Shown here: one piece after another, positions 33,475 through 42,552 of the stretch
Position numbering within the stretch: position 1 is the stretch's first letter
How the letters are laid out: every line of letters begins with the position of its first letter
The notes under the pieces: model-generated
What the model was told of the DNA's origin: nothing
The model's input: only the letters and a program-made list of their open reading frames with translations
Databases searched by the model: none
Translations under genes and position numbers: made by a program
Assembly: GCA_902762495.1 (NCBI GenBank)
Contig: CACWOL010000013.1
Coordinates: forward strand, 1-64,000
Length of the DNA: 64,000 nucleotides
From: an uncultured bacterium
GTDB taxonomy: Bacteria; Verrucomicrobiota; Lentisphaeria; Victivallales; UBA1829
Reading direction: 5' to 3'

Positions 33475-34848
33475 ATGAACGACTCCTCCTTCCTGATCCT
33501 CTTCATCGCGCTGACCGCACTGATGGCGGTATTCCCGTTTCTGCTCCGCAAATACCATATCCCGAACGTGATCGCCCTGCTGGTAGTGGGCATGCTCATC
33601 GGCTCGAAAGGACTGCTCGGGTTCGACCTGGTGGCGGTACTCTCAAAATGGCTGAGTTTCCTCGGCACGCCGGGCGAGGAGGCGCAGACGGCGGCGAACA
33701 CGGCGCAACAGTTCAAGACGTTTGTGGATTCGCTCGGCTCGCTCGGGTTGATGTTCCTGATGGCGCTCGCCGGGATGGAGGCGGATTTCCACCTGATCCG
33801 GTCCGCGCGCAAAGCCGTGGCCATGCTGAGTGTCCTGACGTTTTTCATCCCCGCCGTGGCGGGCTACATGATCTACTGGCATTTCTGCCCGGACGAGCTC
33901 GCAGGCAAGGTGCTGTACGCCTCGCTTTTCGCCTCGCACTCGGTCGGCATCGTGTTCCCGGTCATCCGCGAACTGAAGCTGTCGCACACGCGGTTCGGCG
34001 CGGCGGTCCTGATCTCGACGGTCATCACGGACATCGCCTCGATCATCCTGCTGGCGGTCAGCGTGCAGCTCTTCCGGCAGTCGCAGAACATCTCGCACAT
34101 GGTCGGACGCGGCACGCTGTCGATCTTCGACCACATGGACACGCATCTGCTGGGGAACAGCTTCCTGCCGGTCTTCCTGCTGATCGTACTGGTGTACCTG
34201 GGGACGATGATCTTTATCACGAACTGCTTCGGACGCTGGGTGCTGTCGCACATCAAGCTCAATGACGACATCGTGATCACGCTCCTTCTGCTCATGATCC
34301 TCGTCACGGTCATCGTCGGCGAGCTCTTCGGCATCAACCTTGTGGTCGGCGCGTTCATCGCGGGCCTGGGGCTGGCGCGCGTGGTGCGCGAACGCGACCA
34401 GCTGCTGTTCAAGAGGTTCGAGAGCATCGGCTACGGGTTCCTGATCCCGTTCCTGTTCATCTCCATCGGCATGAAGACCGATTTCAGCGCGTTTTTCCAG
34501 ATGGGGAACATCGTGATCGTGCTGCTGACCGTGGTCGGGCTCATCGGCAGCAAGGTCGGCAGCGGATTCGCCGCCATGAAGCTCTCCGGCTACAGCCACA
34601 AGGCAAGCCTCGCCGCCGGACTCATGACCGTGCCGCAACTCTCCGCCACGCTCGCGGCCGCCGCCATCGGCAAGGACACGGGCATCCTCGACGACCGCTT
34701 CTTCAACGCCATCATCATCCTCTCCATCATCACCACGCTCCCGATCCCGTCGCTGGTCCGCGCCGTGCTGAACTACAAACGGAACGAGTTCGTCGAGCTG
34801 AGCGACTTCCAGGTGCCGAACGTCGTGAAGGACGACGAGCTGCTGTAA
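33475..34848 (+). CDS. CPA2-family cation/proton antiporter
   Basis: A 457-residue protein with about 12 membrane segments, of the monovalent cation:proton antiporter 2 family (KefB/GerN-like). Markers: ALTALMAVFPFLLRKYHIPN, LMFLMALAGMEADFHLIR (acidic residues in the ion path), ISTVITDIASIILLA with the conserved Asp, and FISIGMKTDFSAFF. No C-terminal TrkA-N/RCK domain, so it is the transport unit alone. Start at ATG 33475, preceded by CCGGAA. It would balance Na+/K+ and protons. Confidence 0.85.
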   Translation: MNDSSFLILFIALTALMAVFPFLLRKYHIPNVIALLVVGMLIGSKGLLGFDLVAVLSKWLSFLGTPGEEAQTAANTAQQFKTFVDSLGSLGLMFLMALAGMEADFHLIRSARKAVAMLSVLTFFIPAVAGYMIYWHFCPDELAGKVLYASLFASHSVGIVFPVIRELKLSHTRFGAAVLISTVITDIASIILLAVSVQLFRQSQNISHMVGRGTLSIFDHMDTHLLGNSFLPVFLLIVLVYLGTMIFITNCFGRWVLSHIKLNDDIVITLLLLMILVTVIVGELFGINLVVGAFIAGLGLARVVRERDQLLFKRFESIGYGFLIPFLFISIGMKTDFSAFFQMGNIVIVLLTVVGLIGSKVGSGFAAMKLSGYSHKASLAAGLMTVPQLSATLAAAAIGKDTGILDDRFFNAIIILSIITTLPIPSLVRAVLNYKRNEFVELSDFQVPNVVKDDELL

Positions 34849-34948
34849 CGGTCACAGGACCGCCCCGGTCGCCGTTTCCCCGGCTCTTCCGTCCCCGTCA
34901 AAACCGCCGGAACGCCAAAGAAAAGTATCATTTTGTGTCAAAGACGGT

Positions 34949-34977
34949 TTGACATCCGGGGAAAGACGTGCTATTAT
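34949..34977 (+). promoter_or_regulatory. Promoter of the EF-G-like gene
   Basis: Consensus TTGACA (34949-34954), 17-bp spacer, extended -10 TGcTATTAT (hexamer 34972-34977). The leader is about 130 nt with no clear structure. Confidence 0.7.
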
Positions 34978-35114
34978 TAGAGAATGAAAAAATACAGCCG
35001 CATCTGAAAGGGGTGTCGCACGGGTATTCTGTCCCTGCTGAGCTCCGTACATTTCGAGCTCGCGGCCGTTGCTTTCGGAAACAATTCAAACTCACATAAG
35101 GAGCACAAAACCCA

Positions 35115-37145
35115 ATGAAGATCACCAATCCCGCGCAGATCCGCAACTTCGTCGTCGCCGGTCACAACGGCTGCGGCAAAACCACGCTTTGCGACCTCAT
35201 GCTGTTCAAGGCGGGCGCAGTCGACCGCCTCGGCTCCGTCGACGCCAAGACCAGCGTTTCCGACTTCACCCCCGACGAGCAGGACAAGCGTTCCAGCATC
35301 TACGCCTCGTTCATGCACTGCGACTGGAAGGACCACAAGCTCTTCCTGACCGACACTCCCGGCTACGGCGAGTTCGTCGGCGAAGTCATTTCCTCGTTCC
35401 GTTCCTGCGGATTCGCCGTGATTGTCCTCGACGGCGTCGACGGCATCCAGATCGGCACCACCCGCGCATGGGCCTTCTCCCGCGACTTCCTGCTCCCGCG
35501 CATGTTCTTCGTGAACCGCCTCGACCGCGAGCGCGCCAGCTTCGACACCATTCTGGAGCACCTCCAGGAAGCCTACGGCAAGACCGTCTGCGTCCCGATG
35601 ACCCTCCCCGTCGGCAAGGAAGGCAGTTTCTCCAAGGTCATCAGCGTGCTCGACACGCCGGACAGCGAGATCCCGGCCGACCTGAAGGACGCCGTGGAAG
35701 AATACCGCACCATGCTGAAGGACGCCGCCGCGGAATCCGATGAAGCGCTCATGGAACGCTACCTCGAAGGCGAAGAGCTCACCGGCGAGGAGATCGCCAA
35801 GGGCCTCCACAAGGCCATCTTCTCCGGCAGCCTCGTCCCCGTGTTCGCCGGCTCCACCGCCAAGGACATCGGCGTCACCGAGCTCATGGACGGCGTCGTC
35901 TCCCTCATGCCGAACCCGCTCGAACGCGTCCGCAAGGCCGAAGACGGCACCGAGATCGTCCCGGCGGAAGACGGCCCCGCGGCAGCCTACGTTTTCAAGA
36001 GTGCCCTCGACCCCTTCATCGGCCAGATGGCATACCTCCGCGTCCTCACCGGCAAGATCGCGTGCAACACCGATATGCTGAACCTCAGCAAGGGCACCAA
36101 GGAGCGCGTCGGCCAGCTCGTCCTGCTTCAGGGCAAGAACCAGATCCCGGTCGAGGAAGTCTGCCCCGGCTGCATCGTCGGCGTCGCCAAGCTCAAAGGT
36201 ACCACCACCGGCGACACCCTCGGCGCCACCAAGGATAACCACGCCATGCCGCGCCAGGTCTATCCGAAGCCCGTCATCTCCTTCGCCCTGTACGCCACCA
36301 AGAGCGGCGACGAAGACAAGATCATCCAGGGCCTCCAGCGCCTCTCCGAGTGCGACCCGACCCTCTATATCGAACGCAACGACGAGACCCACGAATCCCT
36401 CCTCAAGGGCATGGGCGAACAGCACATCAACATCGCCATCAAGAACCTCAAGGCGACCGCAAAGGTCGACGTCCGCCTCGAGCTCCCGAAGATCGCCTAC
36501 CGCGAGACCATCCAGGGCCGCGGCGAAGCCGCCTACCGCCACAAAAAGCAGTCCGGCGGCCACGGCCAGTTCGCCGAAGTGCACCTCCGCATGGAACCCT
36601 TCGAGGGCGGCTATGAATTCGTCAACGCCATCGTCGGCGGCGCCATCCCGAAGAACTTCATCCCCGCGGTCGAAAAGGGCATTCACGAGGCCATGGAACG
36701 CGGCCCGCTCGCAGGCTGCGTGGTCGAAAACATGCGCGTGACCGTGTTCGACGGCAAGTACCACGAAGTCGACTCCTCCGAAATGGCGTTCAAGATCGCC
36801 ACCCGCCGCGCCTTCAAGGACGCCATGGCGAAGTCCCGTCCGGCCCTGCTCGAGCCCATCATGAACATCAAGGTCATGATCCCCGACGCCTTCACCGGCG
36901 ACGTCAACGGCGCCCTCAACCACAAGCGCGGCCGCATCCTCGGCATGAGCATGCAGGACGGACTCCAGGTCCTCGAGGCCGAAGTCCCCGAAGCCGAAAT
37001 CCAGAAGTTCGCCACCGAGCTCCGTTCCATGACCCAGGGCCAGGGCTCCTACGAAGTCGATTTCGCGCGCTACGAGACCGTCCCGCCGAACGTCATGAAC
37101 GACATCATCAGCAAGTTCCACGACGATTCCGAAGAGGACGAATAA
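35115..37145 (+). CDS. Elongation factor G-like GTPase
   Basis: A 676-residue translational GTPase of the EF-G-like (FusA2/TM_1651) group rather than canonical EF-G. G1 is GHNGCGKTTL (about residues 16-25), G3 DTPGYGEF, and G4 reads NRLDRE where most GTPases have NKxD. Domains II-V follow, with QSGGHGQFAEVHLRMEP in domain IV and IMNIKVMIPDAFTGDV with GRILGM in domain V. The family is often linked to tetracycline-resistance-like or unknown ribosome functions. The gene has its own strong promoter and terminator. Start behind AAGGAG. Confidence 0.88.
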   Translation: MKITNPAQIRNFVVAGHNGCGKTTLCDLMLFKAGAVDRLGSVDAKTSVSDFTPDEQDKRSSIYASFMHCDWKDHKLFLTDTPGYGEFVGEVISSFRSCGFAVIVLDGVDGIQIGTTRAWAFSRDFLLPRMFFVNRLDRERASFDTILEHLQEAYGKTVCVPMTLPVGKEGSFSKVISVLDTPDSEIPADLKDAVEEYRTMLKDAAAESDEALMERYLEGEELTGEEIAKGLHKAIFSGSLVPVFAGSTAKDIGVTELMDGVVSLMPNPLERVRKAEDGTEIVPAEDGPAAAYVFKSALDPFIGQMAYLRVLTGKIACNTDMLNLSKGTKERVGQLVLLQGKNQIPVEEVCPGCIVGVAKLKGTTTGDTLGATKDNHAMPRQVYPKPVISFALYATKSGDEDKIIQGLQRLSECDPTLYIERNDETHESLLKGMGEQHINIAIKNLKATAKVDVRLELPKIAYRETIQGRGEAAYRHKKQSGGHGQFAEVHLRMEPFEGGYEFVNAIVGGAIPKNFIPAVEKGIHEAMERGPLAGCVVENMRVTVFDGKYHEVDSSEMAFKIATRRAFKDAMAKSRPALLEPIMNIKVMIPDAFTGDVNGALNHKRGRILGMSMQDGLQVLEAEVPEAEIQKFATELRSMTQGQGSYEVDFARYETVPPNVMNDIISKFHDDSEEDE

Positions 37146-37173
37146 GCCTCGCAGTTTCTGAATTGAACTTCAG

Positions 37174-37206
37174 CGCGTCCGGGGTTTCCGCCCCGGACGC
37201 GTTTTT
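37174..37206 (+). terminator. Terminator after the EF-G-like gene
   Basis: 11-bp perfect stem CGCGTCCGGGG/CCCCGGACGCG, 6-nt loop, then TTTTT. Confidence 0.9.
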
Positions 37207-37250
37207 CGTTTCGACGCAACGTTAATATCCTGATAAAGTTTTGCCGTCTC

Positions 37251-37279
37251 TTGACTTTTTCCCGCGCGAATGGTATATT
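37251..37279 (+). promoter_or_regulatory. Promoter of the GH95 gene
   Basis: TTGACT (37251-37256), 17-bp spacer, extended -10 TGgTATATT (hexamer 37274-37279). Confidence 0.75.
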
Positions 37280-37324
37280 CTACTGAAAATGAGATATCCA
37301 CCCGCTGAAAAAGGATCCCGGACC

Positions 37325-39835
37325 ATGAAAAAGACACTGCTCGCCGCGTTCGCATTCCTCGCCGTTTTTTATACCGCCTCGGCAAAAGATCTCCTGCTCC
37401 GGCAGGACGCCCCCGCGAAGGACTGGGAGTCGCAGTATTTCCCGATCGGAAACGGCTCGCTCGGGGCGATGCTGAACGGCGGCATTACGGAAGATATTCT
37501 TCAACTGAACCTTGATTCGCTGTGGAGCGGGCGGCGTGAAGTGGACAAAAGGGACGACGACCCGGACGTGAACTACGCCGACATGGGCAATTACCTGCCG
37601 CTCGGCACGATGATCGTGAAGTTCGACGGTTTGCGGCAGTCCGAGGCGAAAAACTACACCCGCACGCTCAATATCTCGGACGCGGTCCACACGGTCGAAT
37701 TCGAGACGTCCGGCGGCAGACAGACCCGCGAAGCGTTCGCGAGTTACCCGGACAAGGTGATCGTGTACCGCGTGACCTCGGCGACGCCGTTTTCCGGGAG
37801 CATGGAGTACCACGACGGACGCGAGGGGCTGAAGCTCTCCGGGACGACGCACGTGGGCTATTGGCTCAAGGAGGGATACTGGGAGGATATTCCCTGGAAT
37901 CATTACGCGAAAGATGACAAGCTCGTCGTCCCCGCGCCAATCTACCGGGACGGAGGGATGCTGTTCGCCGGCCTGATCCCGCACGACCTGAAGGATCAGA
38001 ACGTGCTGGAGCATTACCGCGACCATACGTTCAAAACCGACAGTTGGGGCGGCATGCGCTATCAGGTCCGGGCGAAGCTCCTGGCCGACGGCACGGTCGA
38101 GGCCGCGCAGAACCGCCTTGTGTTCCGCGGCTGCCGCACCCTCACGCTCCTCTTTTCCGCCGAATCCGACTACCTCATGCCGCTCGACTTCGACCACTGG
38201 GCGATCGATTACAAGTTTCTGTCGGGACGCAGCATGTCGTTTCTGGAAAGCATCATGTCGAACGGCGGGTATTCGGTCACGGCCACGCCCAAACTTCAGG
38301 CGCCGCAGAAACGCGTCGACGCCGCCGAAAAACTCGGGTACGACGAGCTGAAGAAACGCCACGTCGCCGACCACAGATCGCTCTTCGACCGTGTGAAGCT
38401 TGATCTGGGCGGCGACCTCGCGCTCGAACGTCTTACGCTCGCCGAACGCGTGAAACGGTGCCGTGAGGGAAAGACCGACCCCGCGCTCGTCGCGCTGATG
38501 TTCCAGTACGGCCGCTACCTGCTGATCGCGTCCAGCCGCCCCGGCTCGCTCCCGGCGAATCTGCAGGGCATCTGGAACAACTCGAACACGCCAGCCTGGC
38601 ACAGCGACTATCACACGAACATCAACCTCCAGATGAACTACTGGGGCGCGGAGCCCGCGAACCTGGCCGAATGTCACGAGCCGCTGTTCGATCTGCTCTT
38701 CGCGTCGGTCGAGGGCGCGTATTGGGACACCCGGACCGCGTTCCCCGATATCCCAAACGAAAAACTGAATCACGGCTTCACGTTCCGCACCAGCATGAAC
38801 ATCTACGGCAGGGGCGGCTGGCGCTGGAACTGGCCGAGCTCGGCGTGGTTCGCCCAGCATTTCTACCGGCACTGGCAGTACGGCCGCGACATCAATTTCC
38901 TATATTATGAAGCCTGGCCGTACTACATGGGCGTGGCGGAATTCTGGTTCCGCCGCCTCAAGAAACGCGACGACGGCACGCTGGTCGTCCCGCAGGGCTG
39001 GTCGCCCGAACACGGCCCGACGGAGGACGGCGTGACGCACGACCAGCAGATCGTGACGGAGTTCTTCGACCAGTATATCGACATCATTACCCGGCTGAAG
39101 ATCGGCAAGGTATACCGCTATCCGGATCAGAATGTGGAGCACGCCAGGGATGTCCGGGAGCATCTGCTCGGAAACAAGATCGGATCCTGGGGCCAGCTTC
39201 AGGAATGGGAGACCGACCGCGACGTGAAGGGCGACGAACACCGCCACACCTCGCACCTCTTCGCCGTCTATCCCGGCAGCTCCATTGACGCCGTGAAGAC
39301 GCCGGAGCTCTTCAAAGCCGCCCGGGTCTCGCTCGAAGGACGCGCCCTGACCGGAGACGCCCGGCGTTCGTGGACGTGGCCGTGGCGGGCCGCATTGTGG
39401 GCGCGGCTCGGCGACGGGAAGCAGGCGACCGACATGGTCAACAGCCTCCTGCGCTACAACACGCTCGAAAACCTCTTCACCACGCATCCGCCGTTCCAGA
39501 TCGACGGCAACCTGGGGATCGTCGGCGCGATGTGCGAGATGTTCGTGCAGAACGATTCCGGCGGCGTCTTCCTGCTCCCGGTCGACCTGCCCGAGTGGCC
39601 CGACGGCTCCTTCAGCGGCCTGCGCGTGTACGGCGGATTCGTCGTCTCCGCCCAGTGGAAACAGGGCAGGCTCGTCCGGGCGGAGATCAAGGCGGTCCGT
39701 TCCGACACGCTCAAACTCCGCACGCGCACCCCGATGGTCTGGAGTCAGGTCTGGCCCCAATACCGCCTGGTCGAGGGCACGGAGTTCACGATCCCGATGC
39801 GCGTGGGCGAAACCGCCGTCCTGACCGCGCCGTGA
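37325..39835 (+). CDS. Glycoside hydrolase family 95 (alpha-L-fucosidase/galactosidase)
   Basis: An 836-residue exported enzyme (signal KKTLLAAFAFLAVFYTASA). GH95 enzymes remove alpha-1,2-linked L-fucose or L-galactose by inversion. The catalytic apparatus known from Bifidobacterium AfcA is conserved: N432 and N434 (HTNINLQMNYW), E562 (WSPEHGP) and D727 (FQIDGN). The N-terminal beta-sandwich starts at IGNGSLGAMLNGG. It acts in the periplasm or outside on host mucin or plant xyloglucan side chains. Start at 37325 behind AAGGAT; the upstream in-frame start at 37241 precedes the promoter. It stands alone without transporter or sensor neighbours. Confidence 0.93.
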   Translation: MKKTLLAAFAFLAVFYTASAKDLLLRQDAPAKDWESQYFPIGNGSLGAMLNGGITEDILQLNLDSLWSGRREVDKRDDDPDVNYADMGNYLPLGTMIVKFDGLRQSEAKNYTRTLNISDAVHTVEFETSGGRQTREAFASYPDKVIVYRVTSATPFSGSMEYHDGREGLKLSGTTHVGYWLKEGYWEDIPWNHYAKDDKLVVPAPIYRDGGMLFAGLIPHDLKDQNVLEHYRDHTFKTDSWGGMRYQVRAKLLADGTVEAAQNRLVFRGCRTLTLLFSAESDYLMPLDFDHWAIDYKFLSGRSMSFLESIMSNGGYSVTATPKLQAPQKRVDAAEKLGYDELKKRHVADHRSLFDRVKLDLGGDLALERLTLAERVKRCREGKTDPALVALMFQYGRYLLIASSRPGSLPANLQGIWNNSNTPAWHSDYHTNINLQMNYWGAEPANLAECHEPLFDLLFASVEGAYWDTRTAFPDIPNEKLNHGFTFRTSMNIYGRGGWRWNWPSSAWFAQHFYRHWQYGRDINFLYYEAWPYYMGVAEFWFRRLKKRDDGTLVVPQGWSPEHGPTEDGVTHDQQIVTEFFDQYIDIITRLKIGKVYRYPDQNVEHARDVREHLLGNKIGSWGQLQEWETDRDVKGDEHRHTSHLFAVYPGSSIDAVKTPELFKAARVSLEGRALTGDARRSWTWPWRAALWARLGDGKQATDMVNSLLRYNTLENLFTTHPPFQIDGNLGIVGAMCEMFVQNDSGGVFLLPVDLPEWPDGSFSGLRVYGGFVVSAQWKQGRLVRAEIKAVRSDTLKLRTRTPMVWSQVWPQYRLVEGTEFTIPMRVGETAVLTAP

Positions 39836-39837
39836 AC

Positions 39838-39865
39838 TTGACTTTTCCGTCCGTCCGGCTATAGT
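39838..39865 (+). promoter_or_regulatory. Promoter of the M20 peptidase gene
   Basis: TTGACT (39838-39843), 16-bp spacer, TATAGT (39860-39865). The -35 begins 2 bp after the GH95 stop. Confidence 0.7.
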
Positions 39866-39902
39866 ATTGTGACATCTTTTCATCGCAACCCCGGAGCATC
39901 CC

Positions 39903-40973
39903 ATGAACGACTATATCGCCCTGCTTGAATCCCTCATCCGCACGCGTCCCGTCACGACCGACCCGGAGCGCGTGAACGCCGCGACCGCCGTCATGCGCGA
40001 CTACCTCGCATCGCGTGGAATTTTCTGCCGCACGGAGGAGTTCGACGGACGGCAGATCCTGTACGCGTCGAACCGCGCATCCGGCACGCCGGAGATCATC
40101 CTGAACTCGCACATGGACGTGGTCCCGGCTTTGGACGAACAGTTCGAACCGGTGATCCGCGACGGCATCCTGTACGGGCGCGGGGCGTGCGACTGCCTCG
40201 GCAACGCGGTCTGCCTGACCGAAATCCTGCTGAAGACGAACACGCACGTCGCGGCGGTCTTTTCCGCCGACGAGGAGACCGGCGGCAGGACCACGAAGCA
40301 CATGGTCGACCTCGGATACAAGGCGAAACACGCCGTCCTGATCCTGGATTCCGGCGACGATCCGACTATCATCTACGAGCAGAAGGGCGTACTAGTGGTG
40401 CACCTGACCGCGAAGGGGCGCGACGGCCACGCGGCGTACCCGTGGAAATACGACAACCCGATCGACAAGCTCATGGCGGGATACGCGAGGTTCCGCGCGA
40501 AATGGGAGAACCCGACCTCGGAAACCGACTGGCGGAACAGCATGGCGGCGTGCATGATGTCCGCCGGATCCGCGCCGAACCAGATCCCCGCCGAGGCGAC
40601 CATGACCATCAATTTCCGGCTCGTCGACGAGGCGTCCCGCGACGTGATCCTGCGCGACCTGAAGGAAACGACCGGATGCGAGGTCACGCTCGGCGAAGAC
40701 ATCCCGCCGGTCCTGTTCGACAAGGACGATCCGGTGTTCCTGCTGCTTCAGCGCGTGCTCTCCGACGAGGTCGAAGGCGGAAAGGAAATCCCGCTGGCGC
40801 GCATCTGCGGCGCGACCGATTCGCGGCACTGGAGCAGGCTCGGGATTCCGGTCCCCGTGCTCGGCGTGCGCGGCGGCAACGAGCATTCCGCGGGCGAGTA
40901 CGTGGAGCTGGATTCCATCAGTCGCTACGCGGACGGCATCGTGAAATTCGCGGACGAGCTCGCGGCGAAGTGA
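39903..40973 (+). CDS. M20-family metallopeptidase (ArgE/DapE-like)
   Basis: A 356-residue zinc-dependent amidohydrolase. The metal-binding motifs are NSHMDVVPA (H, D), YGRGACDCLG (bridging D), SADEETGG (catalytic and ligand Glu), and the C-terminal HSAGEYVELDSI; GRDGHAAYPWK marks the lid domain. Substrates in the family are N-acyl amino acids, succinyl-DAP or dipeptides. Because DapL makes DapE unnecessary here, a deacylase or peptidase role is more likely. Ribosome binding site CGGAG. Cytoplasmic, no signal peptide. Confidence 0.85.
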   Translation: MNDYIALLESLIRTRPVTTDPERVNAATAVMRDYLASRGIFCRTEEFDGRQILYASNRASGTPEIILNSHMDVVPALDEQFEPVIRDGILYGRGACDCLGNAVCLTEILLKTNTHVAAVFSADEETGGRTTKHMVDLGYKAKHAVLILDSGDDPTIIYEQKGVLVVHLTAKGRDGHAAYPWKYDNPIDKLMAGYARFRAKWENPTSETDWRNSMAACMMSAGSAPNQIPAEATMTINFRLVDEASRDVILRDLKETTGCEVTLGEDIPPVLFDKDDPVFLLLQRVLSDEVEGGKEIPLARICGATDSRHWSRLGIPVPVLGVRGGNEHSAGEYVELDSISRYADGIVKFADELAAK

Positions 40974-40995
40974 ATCCGCCTCACAGACCGAAGGC

Positions 40996-41045
40996 AAAAA
41001 GAAACGGGCGCATCTCCCATGCCGGAGGCGCGCCCGATCTTTTTA
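40996..41045. terminator. Bidirectional terminator between M20 peptidase and tyrA
   Basis: Stem CGGGCGC/GCGCCCG (41005-41011, 41030-41036) with an inner CTCC/GGAG helix. T-rich ends lie on both strands (CTTTTT after 41038 on plus; TTTCTTTTTG on minus), serving both convergent genes. Confidence 0.8.
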
Positions 41046-41061
41046 GCTTGGTGCAGGCGGT

Positions 41062-41967
41062 TTATTTGTTTCGCATGTGCTTCACGAGCCAGGCGTCGCG
41101 GAGTTCCTTCCCGCGGGCGAACTCGCGTTGGAAGGCGTCGTAGTCGCCGGACGCGATCTCGCCGCGCAGGACGTCGAGCTTCTTCTGGAAATTGTCGAGC
41201 GCGGTCAGGATGGCGGGAGTGTTGAACTCAATGATCTCGCGCCACATGACCGGGTTGCTGGACGCGATGCGGCTGGTGTCGCGGAAACCGCCCGCGCAGC
41301 CGGCGTCGCGGAGCATTTTCTCGCGCGGGTCCTCGCTGCCGAGGATGGTGAGCGCAAGCGCGGACGCCACGATGTGCTGGACGTGGCTGGTGTGCGCCAC
41401 GAGGTCGTCGTGTTCCTTCGGGTCGATGCGGATCACGTTCGTCTTCACCGCGCGCCAGAAACCGGCGACGGTCTCGACGTCCGCGTCTTTTGCGTTCGAG
41501 GCGGGGCAGAGAAAGACATCCGCGCCGCGGAACATCGTGGGGAACGCGTGGACGTGCCCGGAGTATTCGGTACCGGCCATCGGGTGTCCGCCGACGAACA
41601 CGACGCCGCGCGGCACCACGGTGCGTTCCGCCACGTTCAGGATCGCGCCCTTCACGCTGCCCATGTCCGTCACGACGGTGCCCGGCCGCCAGAGGTGCGC
41701 GTATTCGGTGAGGTAGCGGACGATCACGGGGAGCGGGAGCGAGAGGAACGTGACGTCGGCCTGCGGGATGACCTCTGCGGGATCGTCCGAGGCGAAGTCC
41801 GCCGCGTGCTCGGCCAGCGCCCATTCGCGGGCGGCGGCGTTGCGCGTGCAGCAGAGACGCCGGATGCCGGGCACGCCGTTGAGCGCGAGCCCGAAGGACG
41901 CCCCGAGGAGGCCGAAGCCGATAATCGCGACGTTCGTCGTCACGCCGGAAGAATTATTCGTTGACAT
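41062..41967 (-). CDS. tyrA: Prephenate dehydrogenase
   Basis: A 301-residue NAD(P)-dependent enzyme of tyrosine synthesis. The Rossmann start NVAIIGFGLLGASFGLAL, then LPLPVIVRYL, VTDMGSVKGAIL and the substrate-binding VGGHPMAGTEYSG are typical. A helical dimerisation domain follows (EHDDLVAHTSHVQHIVASAL). No ACT or chorismate mutase domain. Start at ATG 41967, overlapping the cupin gene by 14 bp; longer in-frame upstream sequence is a shadow of that gene. Fits with the aromatic/arylacetate genes at 49-57 kb. Confidence 0.88.
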   Translation of the reverse strand: MSTNNSSGVTTNVAIIGFGLLGASFGLALNGVPGIRRLCCTRNAAAREWALAEHAADFASDDPAEVIPQADVTFLSLPLPVIVRYLTEYAHLWRPGTVVTDMGSVKGAILNVAERTVVPRGVVFVGGHPMAGTEYSGHVHAFPTMFRGADVFLCPASNAKDADVETVAGFWRAVKTNVIRIDPKEHDDLVAHTSHVQHIVASALALTILGSEDPREKMLRDAGCAGGFRDTSRIASSNPVMWREIIEFNTPAILTALDNFQKKLDVLRGEIASGDYDAFQREFARGKELRDAWLVKHMRNK

Positions 41968-42313
41968 AGCGAATGATGCAGGCCAGGATTTCGAGCGTGT
42001 CGGTGCCTTCGCAGGCCACGGAGTGCCCCTCGCCGGACCGCGTGATGACGGAGTCGCCGACAGACGCGATGACCTCCGTGCCGTTGTCGTCGATGCGCGC
42101 CTGCCCGGCGAGGATGTAGAATATCTCCTCCTCGTTTTCGTGGACGTGCCAGCCGATGGAGCATCCGGGCCGGAGGACCAGGCGGGAGTACATGCGGGCG
42201 GGGGAGCCCATTTCGACGCCGGGCTTCCAGACGTGTTCGATGGTGACGGAGCCATCGCCGCCGCGCATGGCGGGGCGGACTTCGGACGTAAAAGCGGCAT
42301 GTTGTTTGAACAT
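41954..42313 (-). CDS. Cupin-domain protein
   Basis: A 119-residue single-domain cupin. Motif 1 is GWHVHENEEEIFYILAG (H, H, E metal ligands), and motif 2 contains GDSVITRSGEGHSV with the final His. Small cupins of this type bind a metal and serve as sugar isomerases, dioxygenases or sensors; the role here is unknown. Start at ATG 42313 behind AAGGAT. It overlaps the tyrA start, so the two are translationally coupled and may be linked in aromatic metabolism. Confidence 0.82.
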   Translation of the reverse strand: MFKQHAAFTSEVRPAMRGGDGSVTIEHVWKPGVEMGSPARMYSRLVLRPGCSIGWHVHENEEEIFYILAGQARIDDNGTEVIASVGDSVITRSGEGHSVACEGTDTLEILACIIRYVNE

Positions 42314-42361
42314 GGCGGAATCCTTGAAGGTTATGTTTTTTCGGTACAAATCAGACCTTAA

Positions 42362-42390
42362 ACTATAGCACAAAAGGGAAGCGTTTCCAA
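42362..42390 (-). promoter_or_regulatory. Promoter of cupin-tyrA
   Basis: Minus strand TTGGAA (42385-42390), 17-bp spacer, extended -10 TGcTATAGT (hexamer 42362-42367). Confidence 0.65.
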
Positions 42391-42452
42391 ACGGAAAACG
42401 GAAAAAAACATGCGAAAGGACGAAAAAACAGCGGAAAATAACGCGAAAAGGC

Positions 42453-42481
42453 TTGAAAGTTGCGTTTTTGCGTGATAGATT
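42453..42481 (+). promoter_or_regulatory. Promoter of the secreted 225-aa protein gene
   Basis: TTGAAA (42453-42458), 17-bp spacer, TGa-preceded TAGATT (42476-42481). The -10 assignment is less certain than most. Confidence 0.45.
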
Positions 42482-42552
42482 ATTATAATTACGGTATCCA
42501 AAGTATCTGTTTCCGGCAGACGCAAATCATCCGGACTGAAAGGAATCCAGCC

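Noticed and set aside
34977-37121. 714-codon minus-strand open frame
   Set aside because: Exact antisense of the EF-G-like gene, with composition biased to Asp/Val/Gly/Leu typical of a shadow frame.
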